A stretch of 48,701 bases of DNA from Richelia sp. SL_2_1 (GTDB lineage: Bacteria; Cyanobacteriota; Cyanobacteriia; Cyanobacteriales; Nostocaceae), in contig JAAUSO010000034.1 of NCBI GenBank assembly GCA_012033205.1, forward strand, positions 1 through 48,701, given 5' to 3'. Positions 29,623 through 38,359 of this stretch are shown one piece after another; within the stretch, counting starts at the first letter, position 1, and every line of letters begins with the position of its first letter. Position numbers and translations under genes: made by a program. Below the pieces are notes generated by a model. The model had not been told where the DNA came from. It worked only from the letters and a program-made list of their open reading frames with translations, and did not search any database.

Positions 29623-31011
29623 CTAAAACAGCTTTCCAAAAATTGTTGGATGCAGCCTAAGTCGGCGACGAGTCTCCCACATTAACAGTGTATTCCAAAC
29701 CACAAAACTTGTACCCGTCGCAAAAGCTGCTCCTTGAATGCCAAATCGAGGAATTAGTAATGCATTAAGGGAAACATTGATTCCTGTACTAATCATCACT
29801 CCAACGGCTGCGACCTTTTCATTTCCAGTCATTACTAAAATAGCGGCAACTGGTCCCATACCAACATTGAAAAGCTGAGCCACAGTTAGTATACTTAAAG
29901 CCGTTGCACCTGAAGCATACTGTGGATTGTAAAGTAAAGTCAGCAATTTATTGCCGAAAACAATGTAGACAAGGGCAATTAGCAATGTGATTGTGAAAAC
30001 TAACCTGGTTGTGCGTGTGACCAGTGCTTGCAGTCTCTCCATTTGCCCAGAAGCAAAAAATTCAGATATTAAAGGTTTCATTGGAACGAGAACGGCTGCA
30101 AGTGCAAAGTTCAAAAGAAAGGCTAAGCGTGTAGCAGCATGATAAATTCCTACATTTTCTGAACCTGCCGAAATCCCCAACATTAAAATATCTGCTTGAT
30201 TATTGATTGTGTGCATTTCAGCCATCAGGACAAGTGATAATCCGGCTTTAAGCCATGTTACCGCTTCAATAGTTGGTTTGTAATCAGTAGTTATCTCCTT
30301 CAATTTCAGAGAACGGTAGGCTAAAACTAATGCTAGTGCTAGAGCGACGATAGCACAAATAATCTTGATTCTAATGATAGAATCGATTTTTAAATCATTT
30401 ACTGGAATGAAAGCCCAAATCGTAACTAAAGTACCAGCAAACAATGAGAAGTTGACTAGGAGAGGAAGAGATCCTAAAACAATTTTCTTTTGACCAGTTT
30501 GAATAGCACCGGATACACCCAAACAAGATTGAATAGGTAGGAACAATAACGATAGTAGAAAGTAGGGAAATAGTTCCCATTCTCGTCCTGGATATGCTGT
30601 TATAATCAATGCAACTATTGCAGCAATAGTAAATGAAGAAACAAGAACCGATATGTAAGAGAATTTGACTATTCCCTCTACTCGATCTAATCGGTTGTCT
30701 CCAGATGAACTAGCGACTTCCCGTGTAATCACCTCTGCTAGACCTAGCCCTGCTGGAACGTTTAACAAGGCACTCCAGCCCATAATATATTGATATCCTC
30801 CGTAATCTTTGACGCTGAATAGTCGAGCGAGTAAAATGCTGATTACAAAGCTGAGTCCAGTTGTTGTTATGCGAGCAAATACCGACCATCCGGCTCCTCG
30901 GATCAGAAATCCTTTCAATCCCCCCTTATAAGAACTAGAAAAATTCGATGTACTCTCATCAGGCGAATCTATGGGGTGTTTTTTTTTGAAAAATCTTGAA
31001 CCTAAACTCAT
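29623..31011 (-). CDS. Wzx-type oligosaccharide flippase
   Basis: A polytopic protein of about 462 residues with 12 to 14 predicted membrane helices. It shows the polysaccharide transporter pattern: FLIRGAGWSVFARITTTGLS at the start of helix 1, LLARLFSVKDYGGYQYI in the first loop, and paired helices near AVLVPMKPLISEFFASGQM. It flips lipid-linked repeat units across the inner membrane. I start it at the ATG at 31011, because AGTGGGAG lies just before it; an upstream in-frame GTG at 31044 directly follows the cysC stop. It lies between the APS kinase and sulfotransferase genes. Confidence 0.92.
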   Translation of the reverse strand: MSLGSRFFKKKHPIDSPDESTSNFSSSYKGGLKGFLIRGAGWSVFARITTTGLSFVISILLARLFSVKDYGGYQYIMGWSALLNVPAGLGLAEVITREVASSSGDNRLDRVEGIVKFSYISVLVSSFTIAAIVALIITAYPGREWELFPYFLLSLLFLPIQSCLGVSGAIQTGQKKIVLGSLPLLVNFSLFAGTLVTIWAFIPVNDLKIDSIIRIKIICAIVALALALVLAYRSLKLKEITTDYKPTIEAVTWLKAGLSLVLMAEMHTINNQADILMLGISAGSENVGIYHAATRLAFLLNFALAAVLVPMKPLISEFFASGQMERLQALVTRTTRLVFTITLLIALVYIVFGNKLLTLLYNPQYASGATALSILTVAQLFNVGMGPVAAILVMTGNEKVAAVGVMISTGINVSLNALLIPRFGIQGAAFATGTSFVVWNTLLMWETRRRLRLHPTIFGKLF

Positions 31012-31044
31012 CACACTCCCACTGTAAAGAAAACCCACAACCAC

Positions 31045-31599
31045 CTAAATCTGATACTCAATCACACCCCGAACATAACCCAACTCTTCCAAAGTGCGAA
31101 TCACTTTCTTAGCACTCTCTTCAACACTTTCCTTTCCACTCTCACAAACAACCTCTGGATTCAGAGGAACTTCATAAGGGTCATCTATACCCGTAAAACC
31201 CTTGATTTCTCCGCTTCTCGCTTTAGCATACAACCCCTTAACATCTCGCGCTTCACACAATTCTAAAGGTGCATTCACGTAAACTTCAACAAAATCTTTG
31301 TTAATAGCTCGGATTTCATCTCTGATTTCCTGATAAGGACTAATCATTGCAGCAATCACCACAACTCCATTACGACTAAGTAAATTAGCCACAAATCCTA
31401 CCCGACGTACATTGATATCGCGGTCTTTTTTACTAAAACCCAATCCCTGAGACAACCAAGTTCTGATTAAGTCACCATCCAAAACCTCAACTTGACAATT
31501 TCGAGCTTTGAGTTGCTCTTCGATTCTTCTAGCAATTGTCGTTTTACCTGCACCACTTAAACCTGTTAACCAAACTGTTACACCTTTATTGTTCATCAT
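31045..31599 (-). CDS. cysC: Adenylylsulfate (APS) kinase
   Basis: A 184-residue kinase of standard length. The P-loop GLSGAGKTTIA lies at 13-23. Conserved blocks LDGDLIRTWLSQGLGFSK (about 40-57), DRDINVRRVGFVA and VVVIAAMISPYQEIR follow in family order. It phosphorylates APS to PAPS. In many bacteria that feeds sulfate assimilation, but placed between flippase and glycosyltransferase genes with a sulfotransferase in the same run, its likely job is to supply PAPS for polysaccharide sulfation. It starts at an ATG-ATG pair after GGAGTTAA. The gene downstream begins about 33 bases after its stop. Confidence 0.95.
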   Translation of the reverse strand: MMNNKGVTVWLTGLSGAGKTTIARRIEEQLKARNCQVEVLDGDLIRTWLSQGLGFSKKDRDINVRRVGFVANLLSRNGVVVIAAMISPYQEIRDEIRAINKDFVEVYVNAPLELCEARDVKGLYAKARSGEIKGFTGIDDPYEVPLNPEVVCESGKESVEESAKKVIRTLEELGYVRGVIEYQI

Positions 31600-31675
31600 T
31601 TAACTCCGATTAACAAACTCTAAATTTACTACTAAACTTACTAGTGGTCTGTGTGATTAAATTTAAATGTTTGTA

Positions 31676-31722
31676 GTTGGAATGCCCGCCCTTGATTTGA
31701 GCGATAAATCGCAACTACGAAC
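31676..31722. repeat. Dispersed-type palindromic element
   Basis: A GTTGGAATGCCCGCCC arm is followed by GAGCGATAAATCGCAACTAC. An inner GCGATAAATCGC is self-complementary, so the element folds. I recall similar elements in filamentous cyanobacterial intergenic DNA; only one copy is in this window. It lies in the 360-base gap between the cysC start and the upstream glycosyltransferase gene, so cysC may have its own promoter downstream of it. Confidence 0.5.
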
Positions 31723-31962
31723 CTGTCATAACTTATATGGCAGACTACTATAAATATATTTTGAAAGAGAAACTAACCGATTAAAACTAAATTTATCATA
31801 ATTGCTAAATGGTATAAGTAAGCTGGCACAAAAAAATAACCCTATATAAAGATATGTAAATCAATCTTAAACTCTCTTGCCCCTTGCCTTATCTCAATGA
31901 TAATTTTTTGTACTGACTTACTTATATTATGGCAGATGCACTTTTCCCTTACAGAATATCTA

Positions 31963-33273
31963 TCAGGTTATCGCTTGCAACAATATGTCATAGTATTGCT
32001 GAGAAATCACTTCGGAAGTGAAATAAGATTCTACGTATTTACGCGCAGCCATTCCAGTTTTATGCGTCAAAATCTTATCCTGACTCAACTTACGAATATA
32101 CTCTGCTAACCCATGACTATCTCCATTTTCAAAAGTCTCACCGCAATTTCCATCTGCAATCAACTGTTTTAAATATGAGTGCTGCGGACAGATAACTGCA
32201 ACTGGTCTACCTGTGGCTAAAGCAGGATAAAGTTTACTAGGAGCTACTAAACTCTCCATACCCGCATCGACGCTTACTAAGGATAAATCACAAGCCGTCA
32301 AGGAATAAGGTAAATCCTGTCGTTGTTGATAGGGAAGGAATAAAAAGTTTTTTAATCCTAATCGTTTTACCTGTTTAATCAGCCGTTCACGTTTTGCTCC
32401 ACCACCAATACAGACAAATTGAATTGGGTCATCTTGCAAATATTTAGCAGCCTCTAACATAGTTTGTATATCATGACATCGACCCATGTTGCCTGAGTAC
32501 AGTACTGTAAATTTATTTACTAGTGCGTGTCTTTGAGCAAACCAATTATCTTCTTTGGCAATGGGTATAATCTTTTGGGTATTTGCCCAACTGTGAATCA
32601 CGGATATTTTATCGGCTACCTCCGGATAATTTGCTACCACCTGTCGTTTCATTGCAGGGCTAAGAACTATAATTCCGGAAGCTTTTCGCAATACTCTTCT
32701 ATTAACAGCTTTCCATAATCGAGTTAACCAATGCTTTTTGGGTACTACATCGAGAGCAACCGCAATATCTGGATACAAGTCATAGAGTATGCAAATATAG
32801 CTGAGTCCAAATAGGATATGAGCTAAATAGCCTAAAACAGGCAAGAATGGAGGAGCTGTAGTTAGTAAAACTGTATTGCGATCGCGAGCTGCCGAAACCA
32901 AGTACAATGCAGAACGTAGGGTAAATAAGACTCCATTTATGGTTTTACCACGAATTCTTTTAGACCAAAATTGTGTGGTGCGGGAACGTTTGATTTTGAC
33001 TTTTCCACAAATTTCAACAGCAGGTGCATTTTTATTCTCAAAAGCATAACCCGGTTGTCCGGTAAAAACTTCAATATCTACACCTTGTTTATCTAAATGG
33101 GTAACTAATTCTTCGATTAACTGTCCCGTTGGAGCATAGTCTGGCGGAAAAAATTGGGTAATCACAGATAGTTTAATTAACTGTCCAATTTTGATAAAAT
33201 CCAGACTTACATCTGGGAGTTGATCATATTTACTTAAAATAGGTGTTTTTAACCTTTCAAAAGATTTAGTCAT
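31963..33273 (-). CDS. Glycosyltransferase family 4 (WcaI/WbuB-like)
   Basis: A 436-residue glycosyltransferase. VITQFFPPDYAPTGQLIEEL (about 37-56) is the opening of the WcaI/WbuB type, and KLYPALATGRPVAVICP near 365 replaces the usual EX7E region. GNMGRCHDIQTMLEAAKYL near 257 lies in the donor-binding domain. It is the first gene of the minus-strand polysaccharide run, diverging from the Wzz/BY-kinase gene across 680 bases. The start is uncertain: the first ATG leaves about 30 residues before the fold, and a later start is possible. Confidence 0.9.
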   Translation of the reverse strand: MTKSFERLKTPILSKYDQLPDVSLDFIKIGQLIKLSVITQFFPPDYAPTGQLIEELVTHLDKQGVDIEVFTGQPGYAFENKNAPAVEICGKVKIKRSRTTQFWSKRIRGKTINGVLFTLRSALYLVSAARDRNTVLLTTAPPFLPVLGYLAHILFGLSYICILYDLYPDIAVALDVVPKKHWLTRLWKAVNRRVLRKASGIIVLSPAMKRQVVANYPEVADKISVIHSWANTQKIIPIAKEDNWFAQRHALVNKFTVLYSGNMGRCHDIQTMLEAAKYLQDDPIQFVCIGGGAKRERLIKQVKRLGLKNFLFLPYQQRQDLPYSLTACDLSLVSVDAGMESLVAPSKLYPALATGRPVAVICPQHSYLKQLIADGNCGETFENGDSHGLAEYIRKLSQDKILTHKTGMAARKYVESYFTSEVISQQYYDILLQAIT

Positions 33274-33853
33274 CTTATTTATTTACCAAAAATTATTGGG
33301 AACTTAATTTTAATTTGCCCAAAAAAACATGATTTATCACAAAATAACGAAAAGTTTACATATCTTTTATTTTCCTAGAATTAAACTAATGTATTTTCAA
33401 TAATTCGATATTATTTAAGTAATTACCCGAAAAAAAAACAAACTGTTTTGATAAATAGTAGATCAGATAACTGTGTAAAAATTCGTAATTATTAGATTTT
33501 TCTTTAATTATTTATATAGATTGGTTATCAAGAATACTTCAGTAAATATACTAATTTTTCACAAAAAATAAAAATATTTTATGAGATTCTACGGTTAAAA
33601 AACTGATACTTTTAATATTCGTTAAACAGAGTTAAAAAATATCAACATTCTTCTCGTTCCCAGCAAGAGCTTGGGGACAAAATTTTAGAGTCATAGTCTT
33701 GGAACAAGTTATTAAACATTAACGGGACTTAAACCCGTGCAGACGGGTTTCGTTTGTATAGCTGCGGTTTGAACCGCCGGATACTATTCCCTATTCCCTA
33801 CTTCCTATTTCCGATAAAAAAATCAAAATCTACGTAAATTCAAGGAAGTCATT
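33274..33853. other. AT-rich divergent promoter region of the polysaccharide locus
   Basis: This 580-base gap separates the minus-strand glycosyltransferase run from the plus-strand micro-ORF and kinase gene, so it should hold both promoters. I see no strong consensus box. It contains a multi-hairpin dispersed element (33721-33780). No further gene was found. Confidence 0.5.
33721..33780. repeat. Two-hairpin dispersed-type element
   Basis: AAACCCGT-GCAG-ACGGGTTT is a perfect hairpin, and GCGGTTTGAACCGC forms a second one 13 bases further. I recall this composite element from intergenic DNA of related cyanobacteria. It ends about 75 bases before the micro-ORF upstream of the kinase gene. Confidence 0.7.
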
Positions 33854-33934
33854 ATGTTACAGATAAGGTTAATATTTTGCTTTAAAGCACTTGGAATAGC
33901 AGTGTTTATGCTCATGTATGGTTTAGATTTTTAG
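33854..33934 (+). CDS. Hydrophobic 26-residue micro-ORF, possible leader peptide
   Basis: The frame reads MLQIRLIFCFKALGIAVFML, then MYGLDF and TAG. AAGGAAG five bases before the ATG is one of the strongest ribosome sites in the window. The peptide is one hydrophobic helix with basic residues at its start, as in a small membrane protein or leader peptide. It ends 16 bases before the Wzz/BY-kinase start, so the two are probably cotranscribed. No homologue is known to me. Confidence 0.45.
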   Translation: MLQIRLIFCFKALGIAVFMLMYGLDF

Positions 33935-33950
33935 TAAGTGTGAAGAAGCA

Positions 33951-36128
33951 ATGGAGACATATTCTTTTAAACCCTCATCTGGTAATCGAGATACAGACTA
34001 TGCACCTCAGTTGCTACAAGCTCAACCTATACCTTGGATGGAAGCTGAGGGAGACGATTGGGATTTGCGTCAATTCTTCACTATTCTCAAGCGGCGAAGT
34101 TTTGCAATCCTTGGGGTTTCTTGTCTGGTAATGACTGGTGTTGTAGCTTTTACTCTCAATCAACAACCACAATATGAAGCTAAGTTTCAAATTTTAGCCG
34201 AACCTGTAAATACTGAAACAAACAATGTTCCCACACTTCTGGAAGGAAGTTTAACTAAACCAGGGTTAGATTATGAAACTCAAATTCAGGTGTTGAAAAG
34301 TCCTGAATTGATGACAGAAATTGTTGAGAAGTTACAAGTTTCCTACAAAGATATTGACTATCAAACGTTACTCGAATCTCTACGGATTATTCGATTAGGT
34401 GAGACAAAAATTATCGAAGTAGTTTACCAAGATAAAGACAAAGTTAAAATTAAATTTATATTAGATAAATTGGCTCAGGGTTATTTAAAATATAGTTTAG
34501 AACACCGTCAAACAAATTTACGTCAGGGTATTAATTTTGTAGAAACCCAATTACCACCTATTCAAAAGCGCGTAAATAAAATTCAAGAAGAACTACAATT
34601 ATTTAGGGAAAAAAACGATTTTTTACAGCCAGAAACCCAATCGGAACAAATTGCCAATCAACTTAAAATATTATCAGAAAAACGAGTAGTAGCTGACCAA
34701 GAATTAGCGAAAGCCTACTCTTACTTTAATAGCTTACAAACTCAACAAGGAGCATTAGCGGCACTAAATGATGCACCCGTATATCAACAATTGATTATCC
34801 AGTTGCGTCAATTAGAAACTCAGATTGCTGATGAATCTACACGTTTCCGTGAGGAAAGTATTCCTATTCAAAATCTACAAGAGAAACGGCAAAAACTATT
34901 ACCTTTACTCAGTCAAGAAGCACAACGAGTTTTATATATAAAACGTGCTGAAGCGGCTTCCGAATTACAAAATTTACAACAGCAAAGTCAAGCTCTGAAT
35001 GCATCAGAACAACTGCTGAATAAAAAAATTGAACAATCTCCCTATATTAATCGCAAATATACTGAACTAACTACGGAATTACAAGCAGCGACTGATAGTT
35101 TAAGTAGGTTTTTAGCTACTCGTGAAAAACTGCAAATTGAAGCAGCACAAACACAAGTTCCTTGGCAATTAATTCAAGCACCAATTCAGCCAGAAATTCC
35201 TATATCTCCGAGCATTCCGCGTAATTTAATTTTAGGATTTGTTGCGAGTACTCTCTTAGGAATTGGTAGCGGACTATTGATTGAAAAGCTAGATAATCGA
35301 TACCATTCCATAGAAGCTTTTAGAGAAAATATTAAATTACCACTGCTAGCAAATATTCCTTTTGAAAAACAATTACCATATACTCAAAAACAACTTGCTT
35401 CACAAGAAAAGTTGGTTAAAGAAACAGTAAATAAACTTCCTCAAAGCAACTCGGATTTTGCGAAAATTGTTCCCCATCATCAGATTGCTATTGAGCGATA
35501 TGTTGAATCATCCAGATTTTCAGAAGCATTTCGAGTATTGCATACTAACCTTCAATTACTCAGTTCCGATGAAACGATTAATTCTTTAATAATTAGTTCT
35601 GCGATGTCCGGAGACGGTAAGTCTACAGTTGCATTTAATTTAGCACAAACCGCTTGTGCAATGGGACGACGGGTGCTATTAGTAGATGCAGATATGCGAC
35701 GACCTCAAATTCATGATTTAGCTAATTTAAACAATCTCTGGGGATTAAGTAATTTGATTTCCGGAAATATACCGAGAGAAACGGCTATTCGAGAAATATC
35801 TTCTTTAGGTGGATTATCTGTAATTACCGCAGGTCCAATTCCTCCTGACCCTACTAAATTGCTTTCTTCGCAAAAGATGAAGCAAATTATGGCAGATTTA
35901 CACTCTACCTTTGATTTAGTGATTTATGATACTCCTCCTTTAGTAGGATTAGCTGATGCTAATTTACTTGCACCTCATACGAATGGTGTTGTACTTGTAG
36001 CTAGAATACATCAAACAGACCGTTCAGCAATGATGCAAGCCATAGAACACTTAAAAATGGCAAGAACCAATGTTTTAGGTATGGTGATTAATGGAGATAA
36101 ACTGAGTAAGGCTTATGGATATTATTAA
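33951..36128 (+). CDS. Polysaccharide co-polymerase / BY-kinase fusion (Wzz-Wzc type)
   Basis: A 725-residue chain-length regulator and tyrosine autokinase. A first membrane helix lies at about 49-71 (RSFAILGVSCLVMTGVVAFTL). A long periplasmic region with coiled coils spans about 72-420, and the second helix (LILGFVASTLLGIGSGLLIE) is near 425-445. The kinase has Walker A (SAMSGDGKST, about 549-558), Walker A' (LLVDADMRRP, about 576-585) and Walker B (LVIYDTPPLVGLAD, about 656-669). The C-terminal tail is short, with only three tyrosines (YGYY) to be phosphorylated. It controls assembly and export with the flippase and polymerase encoded by the divergent cluster. The TAA stop abuts a repeat array. 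Confidence 0.93.
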   Translation: METYSFKPSSGNRDTDYAPQLLQAQPIPWMEAEGDDWDLRQFFTILKRRSFAILGVSCLVMTGVVAFTLNQQPQYEAKFQILAEPVNTETNNVPTLLEGSLTKPGLDYETQIQVLKSPELMTEIVEKLQVSYKDIDYQTLLESLRIIRLGETKIIEVVYQDKDKVKIKFILDKLAQGYLKYSLEHRQTNLRQGINFVETQLPPIQKRVNKIQEELQLFREKNDFLQPETQSEQIANQLKILSEKRVVADQELAKAYSYFNSLQTQQGALAALNDAPVYQQLIIQLRQLETQIADESTRFREESIPIQNLQEKRQKLLPLLSQEAQRVLYIKRAEAASELQNLQQQSQALNASEQLLNKKIEQSPYINRKYTELTTELQAATDSLSRFLATREKLQIEAAQTQVPWQLIQAPIQPEIPISPSIPRNLILGFVASTLLGIGSGLLIEKLDNRYHSIEAFRENIKLPLLANIPFEKQLPYTQKQLASQEKLVKETVNKLPQSNSDFAKIVPHHQIAIERYVESSRFSEAFRVLHTNLQLLSSDETINSLIISSAMSGDGKSTVAFNLAQTACAMGRRVLLVDADMRRPQIHDLANLNNLWGLSNLISGNIPRETAIREISSLGGLSVITAGPIPPDPTKLLSSQKMKQIMADLHSTFDLVIYDTPPLVGLADANLLAPHTNGVVLVARIHQTDRSAMMQAIEHLKMARTNVLGMVINGDKLSKAYGYY

Positions 36129-36208
36129 AGGTTAAAGGTTAAAGGTTAAAGGTTTAAGGTTAGGAGTTATAAGTATCAATCTCTGGTTATCCACTGTCCA
36201 CTGTCAAC
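36129..36208. repeat. STRR arrays between convergent genes
   Basis: AGGTTAA units start one base after the kinase gene stop. After a spacer, CACTGTC/CAACTGTC units (the reverse of GACAGTG) lead up to the stop of the cytochrome gene on the other strand. Confidence 0.9.
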
Positions 36209-36212
36209 TGTC

Positions 36213-36548
36213 TTATTTACGCCAATTATTTTCAGCTTGGTTTAAAACATAGCTGGCTACAGTTTGAATTTCTGATTCACTTAAACGCTCTTTGTAGGCT
36301 GACATATTGTTTTTACCGTAGGTCACAATATCAGAAATAGCCTCAACAGAATCCATATTATATTTTTTTAAAGCTTTCATTCGTAAATTTTTACCGCGTC
36401 GGATAATATTACCACCATTAATATGACAACCAGCACAATTTGCGGCAAATATTTTTGCTCCATCAGTTGTATCCGCGAAAGCTGGTTGTTGCAAACCAAT
36501 TATCAATAATAAATACGTTAACAATAAAAACTTGATAACAGCGATCAT
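36213..36548 (-). CDS. Cytochrome c6-like protein
   Basis: A 111-residue precursor. A signal peptide at about 1-25 ends in PAFA, giving export to the lumen or periplasm. The haem-binding CAGCH lies at 38-42, and the probable axial Met is Met82 in YGKNNMSAYKERL. In photosynthetic cytochrome c6 the corresponding segment is GKNAMPAF, so the Pro and Phe next to the ligand are changed and the protein may be a c6-like paralogue with altered redox potential instead of PetJ itself. It would carry electrons from cytochrome b6f to photosystem I or a terminal oxidase. The start is the first ATG; a TTG 18 codons upstream gives an unlikely long n-region. Confidence 0.85.
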   Translation of the reverse strand: MIAVIKFLLLTYLLLIIGLQQPAFADTTDGAKIFAANCAGCHINGGNIIRRGKNLRMKALKKYNMDSVEAISDIVTYGKNNMSAYKERLSESEIQTVASYVLNQAENNWRK

Positions 36549-36718
36549 TTTTATCAAAATTAACTTTAAGTTTAGGTCATATTTAACTTTATCACTTTTC
36601 AATTACCAGTTTCCAACTACTAAAGATATCTCTTCTCACATCTTGCACCCTACGCATAATTAACTAGATAATCAAAAATATAAATAAAAATATTACTAAA
36701 ATAAAAATGTAATATTTT

Positions 36719-36771
36719 AGTCCATTTTAATGGACTTCTGCTATCAGACTGGGACTTGCAGTCCCAGGCGG
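36719..36771. repeat. Two-palindrome dispersed-type element
   Basis: AGTCCATTTTAATGGACT is a perfect palindrome, followed by TGGGACTTGCAGTCCCA, a second hairpin with a short loop. It lies in the 420-base gap between the divergent cytochrome and coiled-coil genes. No further gene was found in that gap. Confidence 0.75.
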
Positions 36772-36971
36772 GTAAGAATGAAGTCAAACAATCAGTAATT
36801 ATTTTGACCATAAGTTTTGATGGTGCAAGATATGAATCTTGGAATAAATATTTGATTTTTACAACCATTTTCTATCTAAAGGATGTACCACTAGAGAAAA
36901 TGGTACGTCACTATATAGAGGAGACATGATGTCAACAAAAACTTCTAAATTATTTTGCATAGGTATAGAAT

Positions 36972-37736
36972 ATGGCTAACAATATCAAAGAGCAAATTAA
37001 AACAGATTTACAGCAAGTCAAAGAAACTGGACAACAAAGAATTGATCGAATTCGAGAAATTGTTCGACTTGCCGTTGGTGGAGTTGTTTCTGAATTTAAA
37101 GAAGGTTCTGTTGAACTTCGGGTGCTTGTCAAAGATGCTGTTTCTGCTGTAGTTGAAAATGTACAAGGTAAAGGTAGTGAAATTAAAGAAGAAGTAACAG
37201 CATCTATAGAAGGTGCTGTGGAAGCTATTAATAGTAAACGACGGGAAGCTTTAAATAAAACTCAGACAGAAGTTAAGCAATTACAAGCTCAATTGGATGA
37301 TGAAGAAGATAAAATTCAGCAAGAAGTTGAAGGGATTTTGACAGAAATTCAAGACACAACTCAAGAAAAATCAACAGAAGCTCAAAGTGCAATTCAATCT
37401 GCGGTTGAGAGTATAAAAAACAGTGAAGAAGTATCTTTATTAAAGAAACGTTATGCTCAATTACAAGCACAAATCGCTGTTGTCAAAGCTAATTTAGCTG
37501 CACGATATGGTGGAGATTCCGTTGATGTACAAACTTATTTGAATGATGCTAAAACCTGGTATGAAAAAGCTCGTCCCCAAGCAGGAGAGATGATTTCTCA
37601 AGTTAAAGAAAAGCATTCTGACATGGAAACTAAACTTGGTGAAGCCGGCACATCCTTTGCTAAAAAAGAACGTCAGTTAAAACAACAATTAAGAGAGTTA
37701 CTTTTAACAACTGCTGAATGGTTAAAAGAAAAATAA
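36972..37736 (+). CDS. Amphipathic coiled-coil protein
   Basis: A 254-residue, almost wholly helical, highly charged protein. It is rich in Glu, Lys, Gln and Ala and lacks Cys and membrane segments. Heptad patterns run through REIVRLAVGGVVSEFKEGSV, then KQLQAQLDDEEDKIQQEVEG and LKKRYAQLQAQIAVVKANLA. The composition recalls apolipoprotein-like or LEA-like proteins. I recall similar unnamed cyanobacterial proteins but cannot give a function. ATAGAATATGG precedes the ATG, with a poor ribosome site. A perfect hairpin plus T-run follows the gene, so it is probably a single-gene transcript. Confidence 0.75.
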   Translation: MANNIKEQIKTDLQQVKETGQQRIDRIREIVRLAVGGVVSEFKEGSVELRVLVKDAVSAVVENVQGKGSEIKEEVTASIEGAVEAINSKRREALNKTQTEVKQLQAQLDDEEDKIQQEVEGILTEIQDTTQEKSTEAQSAIQSAVESIKNSEEVSLLKKRYAQLQAQIAVVKANLAARYGGDSVDVQTYLNDAKTWYEKARPQAGEMISQVKEKHSDMETKLGEAGTSFAKKERQLKQQLRELLLTTAEWLKEK

Positions 37737-37777
37737 CTAAACAATTAATTACTGTTTTAGGATGAATATTAATGTAG

Positions 37778-37803
37778 AGACGTAGCATTGCTACGTCTTT
37801 TTA
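37778..37803 (+). terminator. Palindrome B copy with T-run, likely terminator
   Basis: AGACGTAGCA-T-TGCTACGTCT is a perfect 21-base palindrome followed by T5, about 42 bases after the coiled-coil gene stop. It has the structure of an intrinsic terminator and shows that a dispersed palindrome has been put to use there. Confidence 0.75.
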
Positions 37804-37902
37804 ATTTGTAATTATTAACAGATAAATTTTAATCAAAATATATTATATTTACTAGCAGATGATATTATTCCATCAAATTATTGACATCAACTAGATATGC
37901 GA

Positions 37903-37923
37903 AGACATTGCAATGCAACGTCT
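37903..37923. repeat. Palindrome family B copy
   Basis: AGACATTGCA-A-TGCAACGTCT, with one mismatch between arms. It lies about 100 bases after the previous copy, in the 300-base gap before the Pmp3-like gene. Confidence 0.8.
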
Positions 37924-38034
37924 CTACATAGGTTATTTGTATAGCTAATTAATGGAATAATATCAAATCAAAAGGGTGGACATTATCCACCCCCTTTCTT
38001 TAACACAAAATATTCACTCACTTAAGACAGCAAA

Positions 38035-38211
38035 CTATAAAGTTCCTTCTCGATTCATTTCGTTACGTTTGGAAATTGCCCATACAGCATGAATGCTTCC
38101 GGGAATCCAACCTAATAAAGTTAATCCAATATTAATAAATAAAGTGGGACCAACTCCATAAGTTAAAAAAATACCAACGGGAGGTAAAAGTATACCAAGT
38201 AGAAGTTTCAT
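38035..38211 (-). CDS. Pmp3/YqaE-family small membrane protein
   Basis: A 58-residue protein. GILLPPVGIFLTYGVGPTLF (6-25) and INIGLTLLGWIPGSIHAVW (26-44) form the two helices of the Pmp3 family, with LLPPVGIFL and LGWIPGSIHAVW as its hallmarks. The C-terminal tail KRNEMNREGTL is charged. Pmp3 proteins affect membrane potential and salt or cold tolerance in yeast and plants; the bacterial role is not established. The length is normal. AAGAAAACATG gives a weak ribosome site. Confidence 0.9.
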   Translation of the reverse strand: MKLLLGILLPPVGIFLTYGVGPTLFINIGLTLLGWIPGSIHAVWAISKRNEMNREGTL

Positions 38212-38359
38212 GTTTTCTTACTCTTTGAATTACAATTGATGATTGATTTGATTCGAGATAAACCAAAATTTACAACTCTATTTAACTAAAGATATATTTT
38301 GGTTTAGGTTGGTTTAAAAATTGAAAATTTCTTGCCCTTACTATTAATTAAATTATTAA

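Noticed and set aside
33721-33780. Two-hairpin element as a riboswitch for the kinase gene
   Set aside because: Matches a dispersed intergenic element type I recall from many loci, so a ligand-specific role is unlikely.
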